Of a stretch of 64,000 nt of DNA, positions 59,864-64,000 are shown in pieces. Below the pieces are notes generated by a model. That model made no database searches and had not been told where the DNA came from. It saw nothing but the letters and a program-made list of their open reading frames with translations. The stretch is from positions 1,178,001 through 1,242,000 of the forward strand of contig NZ_MTZV01000006.1 in assembly GCF_002362315.1 (NCBI RefSeq), given 5' to 3'. Positions within the stretch are counted from its first letter, which is position 1; each line of letters starts with the position of its first letter. A program made the translations under genes and the position numbers. This DNA is from Paraburkholderia acidicola. GTDB lineage: Bacteria; Pseudomonadota; Gammaproteobacteria; Burkholderiales; Burkholderiaceae.

Positions 59864-60520
59864 TCACGCGCGCCGCGCGAGACGCCGTACAAAGCGGTCG
59901 CCGACGAATTGCACCACCGTCACGATGACGATAAGCAGCACGATCACTGTGACCATCACCGTTGTATCGAAGCGCTGGTAGCCGTAGCGGATCGCAAGAT
60001 CGCCGAGCCCGCCTGCGCCGACCGCGCCCGCCATCGCCGACGAGCCGATCATCGCGACGACCGTGATCGTGAAGCCACCGAGAATACCCGGCAGCGCTTC
60101 GGGCAGCAACACGTGCCAGACGATGTGGCGACGTTGCGCGCCCATCGCCTGCGCGGCTTCGATCAGACCGCGATCGACCTCGCGCAGGCTCACTTCCGCC
60201 ACGCGCGCAAAAAACGGAATCGCGGCGATGCTGAGCGGCACGATCGCGGCCCAGACGCCGATCGTCGTTCCGACCAGCAAACGCGTGAGCGGTAGCAGCG
60301 CGACGAGCAGGATGATGAACGGTGTCGAGCGAAACGCATTGACCAGCGCGCCGAGCGTCGTGTTCACCGCGCGGCGTTCGAAGATGCCACCGCGCGTCGT
60401 CGTCACCAGGATCAATGCCAGTGGAATACCGATCAACGCCGCAATCACCGCCGATACACCAACCATCACGATAGTGTCGCGAATCGCGTCGGCCAGTTCC
60501 GATAGCCAGATATCAGACAT
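59864..60520 (-). CDS. metI: Methionine-type ABC transporter permease
   Basis: A 218-residue, five-helix permease from ATG 60520, overlapping the ATPase stop by 8 bases. The EAA loop is REVDRGLIEAAQAMGAQRRHIVWHVLLPEALPGIL, and MIGSSAMAGAVGAGGLGDLAIRYGYQRF is the MetI C-terminal signature. The transporter family carries methionine, its sulfoxides or other sulfur compounds. The neighbouring monooxygenase-type genes make a sulfonate, sulfone or thioether plausible as substrate. Confidence 0.9.
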   Translation of the reverse strand: MSDIWLSELADAIRDTIVMVGVSAVIAALIGIPLALILVTTTRGGIFERRAVNTTLGALVNAFRSTPFIILLVALLPLTRLLVGTTIGVWAAIVPLSIAAIPFFARVAEVSLREVDRGLIEAAQAMGAQRRHIVWHVLLPEALPGILGGFTITVVAMIGSSAMAGAVGAGGLGDLAIRYGYQRFDTTVMVTVIVLLIVIVTVVQFVGDRFVRRLARRA

Positions 60521-61685
60521 AGCCGAGCACCTCCACACGGTTCGCGTAACGTTTTGCCTGCGCGACCAAGGCGGCAACCTGGGTCCGTAATACTTCGTGC
60601 GTAGCGTCGGCATGCGCGCCGGTCAATTGCGCAGCGACGATCAATCGCCCTTGCGCATGTCCCTGAATCCGGTCGATGCCACCATGCACGAAGCTGACTC
60701 GACCGCCGCCGCCCGCGCCAAGCGCACTGACCAGGCCGCCCAGATCGGGCTCGCGCGCATCGGCACCGGTGAAGCGCACATCGAGTAGCACCTGGGCCGA
60801 GTCGGGCGGTGCTTCGTCCAGCGGCTTCACGCGCGCAGCGAGATCGGCGGGCAGATCGTGCACCAGCGTGCGCAGCAACGCACGCGTCGCGTCGTGCTGC
60901 GGATCGCCGAACACGCGCCACACGGGACCCGTCTCGACAACTTCACCGCGCTCGAGCACCGCGACCGTATCGCACACTTCGCGGATCACTTCCATTTCGT
61001 GCGTGATCAGTACGATCGTCAGACCGAGTCGGCGGTTGATATCGCGCAGCAGCGTGAGGATGGCCTGCGTTGTTTCCGGATCGAGTGCGGATGTCGCTTC
61101 GTCGCACAACAGGATGTCGGGATCGTGCACCAGCGCGCGTGCAATGCCGACCCGCTGCTTCTGGCCGCCCGAGAGGCTGGCTGGCCACGCGTCGCGTTTC
61201 GCCGAGAGCCCGACCAGTTCGAGCAGCGCATCGACCTTCTCATCGATTGCAGCTTTCGGCACGCCGGCTATCTTCAGCGGCAGCGCGATGTTGCCGTGCA
61301 CGGTTTTCGCGGACAGCAGGTTGAAATGCTGGAACACCATACCGGTGCGGCGCCGCAGGCCGATCAGCCCGCGCTCGTCGAGATCGCCGACGCTCACGCC
61401 GTTCACGCGCACGGCGCCGGACGTCGGTTTTTCCAGTCCGTTGACGAGGCGCAGCAGCGTCGACTTACCCGCCCCACTACGACCGATGATGCCAAATACT
61501 TCACCGCGCGCCACCGAGAGATCGACGTTCGCCAAAGCAATCGCATTCGTGCCACGCGGTCCGGCAAAGGATTTGCCGATGCCATCGAACTGCACGGCAG
61601 GTAGCGCGGCATCGTGCGCCGTATGGTCCGCGGCTCGCGCAGGCGCATCCTCGATAAAACCGGGTCGATCGAAAAGCGACGTCAT
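60513..61685 (-). CDS. metN: Methionine-type ABC transporter ATPase with NIL domain
   Basis: A 390-residue ATPase. Walker A GRSGAGKST, Q-loop FQHFNLLSAKTV, signature LSGGQKQRVGIARAL, Walker B DILLCDEATSALDP, switch LITHEMEV. After about residue 290 a C-terminal NIL domain (VLLDVRFTGADAREPDLGG ... VEVLGYV) is present, which in MetN binds methionine to inhibit transport, so feedback control is likely. About 30 N-terminal residues precede the usual start. It overlaps the LLM monooxygenase stop (ATGA). Confidence 0.92.
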   Translation of the reverse strand: MTSLFDRPGFIEDAPARAADHTAHDAALPAVQFDGIGKSFAGPRGTNAIALANVDLSVARGEVFGIIGRSGAGKSTLLRLVNGLEKPTSGAVRVNGVSVGDLDERGLIGLRRRTGMVFQHFNLLSAKTVHGNIALPLKIAGVPKAAIDEKVDALLELVGLSAKRDAWPASLSGGQKQRVGIARALVHDPDILLCDEATSALDPETTQAILTLLRDINRRLGLTIVLITHEMEVIREVCDTVAVLERGEVVETGPVWRVFGDPQHDATRALLRTLVHDLPADLAARVKPLDEAPPDSAQVLLDVRFTGADAREPDLGGLVSALGAGGGGRVSFVHGGIDRIQGHAQGRLIVAAQLTGAHADATHEVLRTQVAALVAQAKRYANRVEVLGYV

Positions 61686-63076
61686 GCTTCAACCGACGTA
61701 TTCACACGCCGTCGATGCTGCGCACCCACGTGCACATCGGGCAACCGCGCACGGCCCGCGCCGAACAGCTTCTCGCGCAGCGTCGGCGCGACGTCATAGT
61801 CTTCCTTGTAGACGCCGCGATTCTGCAACTCAGGCACGACGAGATCGACGAAGTCGACGAACGACTCAGGCATCACGGTACGCGTCAGATTGAATCCATC
61901 GACGCCCGCCTCTTCGATCCACGACACCAGTTCGTCGGCAATCTGTTGCGGCGAACCGATCACCGGCTTCGCACGACCGCCGAGTGTCATCTGTTCGAGC
62001 ACCTTGCGCTTGGTCCACACGCCGGTGGTACTTTTCTTCGAAATCGCCTCCACCGCCGATTGCATCGACTCGGTCTTCACATACGAAATCGGTTCGTCGA
62101 GTTCGTACTGCGAGAAGTCGATGCCAGTCGAACTGGAGAAGTGCGCGATGCCACCTTCGGCACTCGCATAGCGGCGGTACTCTTCGAATTTTTCTTGCGC
62201 AGCGCGCTCGGTTTCACCGACCACGACCGTGATGCCGGCAAAGATCTTGATGTCGTCAGGCGCACGACCAAAGCGCACGGCGCGAGCGCGAATGTCGTCG
62301 ACGATTGAGCGCGTCAGTTGCTTGTTCTGCCCACCGACGAACACACACTCCGCATGACGCGCAGCGAAATCGACACCGCGCTGCGACGATCCCGCCTGAT
62401 ACAACACCGGCGTACGCTGCAACGACGGCTCGCTCAGGTGGATCGCATCGATCGAATAGTACGGACCATCGTGCTTCACGCGATGCACCTTGTCCGGATG
62501 CGAGAACACGCGCGCCGCGCGGTCGCGCACCACCGCGCCGTCTTCCCAGCTCTGTTCCCACAGCTTGTACACGACGTCCATGTAATCGTCGGCGCGATCG
62601 TAGCGGTCGTCGTGCGCGATCTGCTGCGTGAGTCCCATACCGCGCGCCGCGCTGTCCAGATAGCCGGTCACGATATTCCAGCCGACACGTCCCCTGGTCA
62701 GATGATCGAGCGTCGACATACGCCGGGCGAACAGATAGGGCGGCTCATACGTGAGATTCGCCGTCACGCCGAAGCCGAGATGTTTCGTCACCGCGGCCAT
62801 CGCGGGCACGATCAGCGTGGGGTCGTTGATCGGAATCTGCACCGATTCGCGCAGCGGCGTATCGGGTCCGCCCTGATAGATGTCGTACACACCGACAATA
62901 TCGGCCAGAAAAATACCGTCGAACTTGCCGCGCTCCAGCGTGCGCGCGAGATCGGTCCAGTAGTCGAGATCGGTGTAGTGCGCCGAACGGTCACGCGGAT
63001 GCGTCCACAAACCGTGGTTGATGTGGCCGACCGCATTCATGTTGAACGCATTCAGCAGGATTTTCTTCTTCGTCAT
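61682..63076 (-). CDS. LLM-class flavin monooxygenase (NtaA/SnaA/DszA family)
   Basis: A 464-residue luciferase-like protein. LNAFNMNAVGHINHGLWTHPRDRS at the start, GKFDGIFLADIVGVYDIYQGG and GRVGWNIVTGYLDSAARGMGL are signatures of the NtaA/SnaA/DszA group, FMNH2-dependent enzymes that cleave C-N or C-S bonds. QAGSSQRGVDFAARHAECVFVGG is also conserved. It stands between the binding-protein and ATPase genes of the transporter operon, so it should act on the imported compound, probably an organosulfur compound. Confidence 0.88.
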   Translation of the reverse strand: MTKKKILLNAFNMNAVGHINHGLWTHPRDRSAHYTDLDYWTDLARTLERGKFDGIFLADIVGVYDIYQGGPDTPLRESVQIPINDPTLIVPAMAAVTKHLGFGVTANLTYEPPYLFARRMSTLDHLTRGRVGWNIVTGYLDSAARGMGLTQQIAHDDRYDRADDYMDVVYKLWEQSWEDGAVVRDRAARVFSHPDKVHRVKHDGPYYSIDAIHLSEPSLQRTPVLYQAGSSQRGVDFAARHAECVFVGGQNKQLTRSIVDDIRARAVRFGRAPDDIKIFAGITVVVGETERAAQEKFEEYRRYASAEGGIAHFSSSTGIDFSQYELDEPISYVKTESMQSAVEAISKKSTTGVWTKRKVLEQMTLGGRAKPVIGSPQQIADELVSWIEEAGVDGFNLTRTVMPESFVDFVDLVVPELQNRGVYKEDYDVAPTLREKLFGAGRARLPDVHVGAQHRRRVNTSVEA

Positions 63077-63113
63077 TGCATGGCTCCGTCGTGCTCGCTG
63101 TGTTGCGTCGCCG

Positions 63114-63959
63114 TCACCACGCGACCGCGTAGAGATTGCCGAACGCCTTGTCGAGCGCGGTGCGCACCGCCGGCGAATGCTGGTAGATCGAGATGAATTT
63201 GCGGATGCGCGGATCGTTCACGCTGTCGGGCCGCACTACCCACTGGATTGCGAAGATCTTGTTCTCGGTGCCGTCGAAGAGCAGCGCACTGTTCGGATCG
63301 GTCGTGCCGGCGAGCTTGATGAAGCTCGGATAGCCTTGCGCCAGATCGACGTCATCCAGCGAACGAGCGAGTTGCGACGCTTCAAGCTGCACGATCTTCA
63401 GATGTTTCGGGTTGTCGACGATGTCGAGCGTGGTCGCGCGGTAATCGATGCCCGGTTTCAGCTTGATCAGCCCGGCACGTTGCAGCAACAGCAGCCCGCG
63501 ACCGCCGTTCACCGGATCGTTGGCGATCGCGACAGTCGCGCCGTCTTTCAACTCGTCGAAGCGCTTCACCTTCTTCGAGTACAAACCGATCTTCATGATC
63601 GTGCCCGGTGCGATCGCAACAAAGTTGTAACCGCCCTGCTTCTTCGCGTTCTCGAGAAACGGAATGTGCTGGAAATAGTTGACGTCGATGTCCTTGTTCG
63701 CCAGCGCCGCATTCGGCGTATTCCAGTCGGTGAACTCGATGATCTTCACGTCGAGGCCCTGATCTTTCGCTTCGCGCGCTGCGATTTTCAGCGCTTCGAT
63801 CTGCGGGCTCGTCGCGATGCCGATCTTCAACGTGGGTAGATCGGCGGCCACAGCGACAGACGCGGATGCCGCAAACACGAGTGCGCTACCGAGCGCGAGC
63901 ATGGGCAAGCGCCCCGCCACGCGGAAGAAGCGCCGCACGCTGGACAGGAAAAATTTCAT
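63114..63959 (-). CDS. metQ: MetQ/NlpA-family ABC substrate-binding protein
   Basis: A 281-residue periplasmic protein, complete in the window. Signal peptide to about residue 38 (ASVAVAA), then LPTLKIGIATSPQIEALKIAAREAKDQGLDVKIIEFTDWNTPNAALANKDIDVNYFQHIPFL, the MetQ pattern. There is no lipobox cysteine: this copy is a soluble periplasmic protein, unlike typical MetQ lipoproteins. SRKVKRFDELKDGATVAIANDPVNGGRGLLLLQRAGLI is also conserved. First gene of the operon that continues with the LLM monooxygenase (37-bp gap). The promoter lies outside or at the window edge. Confidence 0.9.
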   Translation of the reverse strand: MKFFLSSVRRFFRVAGRLPMLALGSALVFAASASVAVAADLPTLKIGIATSPQIEALKIAAREAKDQGLDVKIIEFTDWNTPNAALANKDIDVNYFQHIPFLENAKKQGGYNFVAIAPGTIMKIGLYSKKVKRFDELKDGATVAIANDPVNGGRGLLLLQRAGLIKLKPGIDYRATTLDIVDNPKHLKIVQLEASQLARSLDDVDLAQGYPSFIKLAGTTDPNSALLFDGTENKIFAIQWVVRPDSVNDPRIRKFISIYQHSPAVRTALDKAFGNLYAVAW

Positions 63960-64000
63960 GGTGAACTCAATCGACGAGGTTGGTCGGGGCGTGCCGCTTC

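Overview
The window is high-GC chromosomal DNA from a betaproteobacterium of the Burkholderiaceae, most likely Paraburkholderia or a close relative. The grounds are gene content: an H-NS-like protein with the short Burkholderia-type C-terminal core, OmpC-type porin, flhDC, an frcBCA-ROK sugar locus, hydroxyproline and deoxyribose loci, and an intergenic triple-hairpin element of the kind scattered through these genomes. The genus is inferred, not proven. I see no rRNA, tRNA or CRISPR.

Layout. 1-9 kb is an accessory surface region: an FkbM-type methyltransferase cut by the window edge, an H-NS-like protein, a 1557-residue trimeric autotransporter adhesin whose stalk holds a 75-bp tandem array, a decayed IS5-type transposase directly upstream of it, a degenerate EAL protein, and a proline-rich exported protein in AT-rich DNA. 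9-17.4 kb holds two MFS transporters, a DUF2891 protein, a BvgAS/EvgAS-like phosphorelay pair and a HicAB toxin-antitoxin pair. 17.6-22 kb is a fructose-type ABC locus (frcB, frcC, frcA, ROK regulator). 22-31.5 kb has a second FkbM methyltransferase, a TPR/glycosyltransferase-9-like protein, an amine oxidase, a TetR regulator, a quinate/shikimate-type dehydrogenase with its MFS transporter, a porin and small proteins.

31.5-39 kb is a trans-4-hydroxy-L-proline catabolic locus: PAS-AraC regulator, three-subunit D-hydroxyproline dehydrogenase, hydroxyproline epimerase, divergent deaminase and a solute-binding protein. Two nearly identical 19-bp sequences face each other in its divergent promoter region.

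39-53 kb is best explained as a 2-deoxyribose/deoxynucleoside locus: a DeoR orthologue, an ABC transporter (one binding protein, one double ATPase, two permeases), a PfkB kinase, an RbsD/FucU mutarotase, a two-domain ALDH16-like aldehyde dehydrogenase and DeoC. Pathway: uptake, phosphorylation, cleavage to glyceraldehyde 3-phosphate plus acetaldehyde, oxidation of acetaldehyde. A small MafI-immunity-like gene sits inside this transporter operon without a visible toxin.

53-57 kb has a HigBA pair on a strong, probably leaderless promoter, a GNAT acetyltransferase, a 2OG-Fe(II) oxygenase and an flhDC pair without motAB next to it. 57-64 kb has a manganese transporter (mntH) and an organosulfur locus in which a MetNIQ-type importer is interleaved with two flavin-dependent monooxygenase-type genes.

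All functions are inferred by reading the protein sequences; no database search was run.
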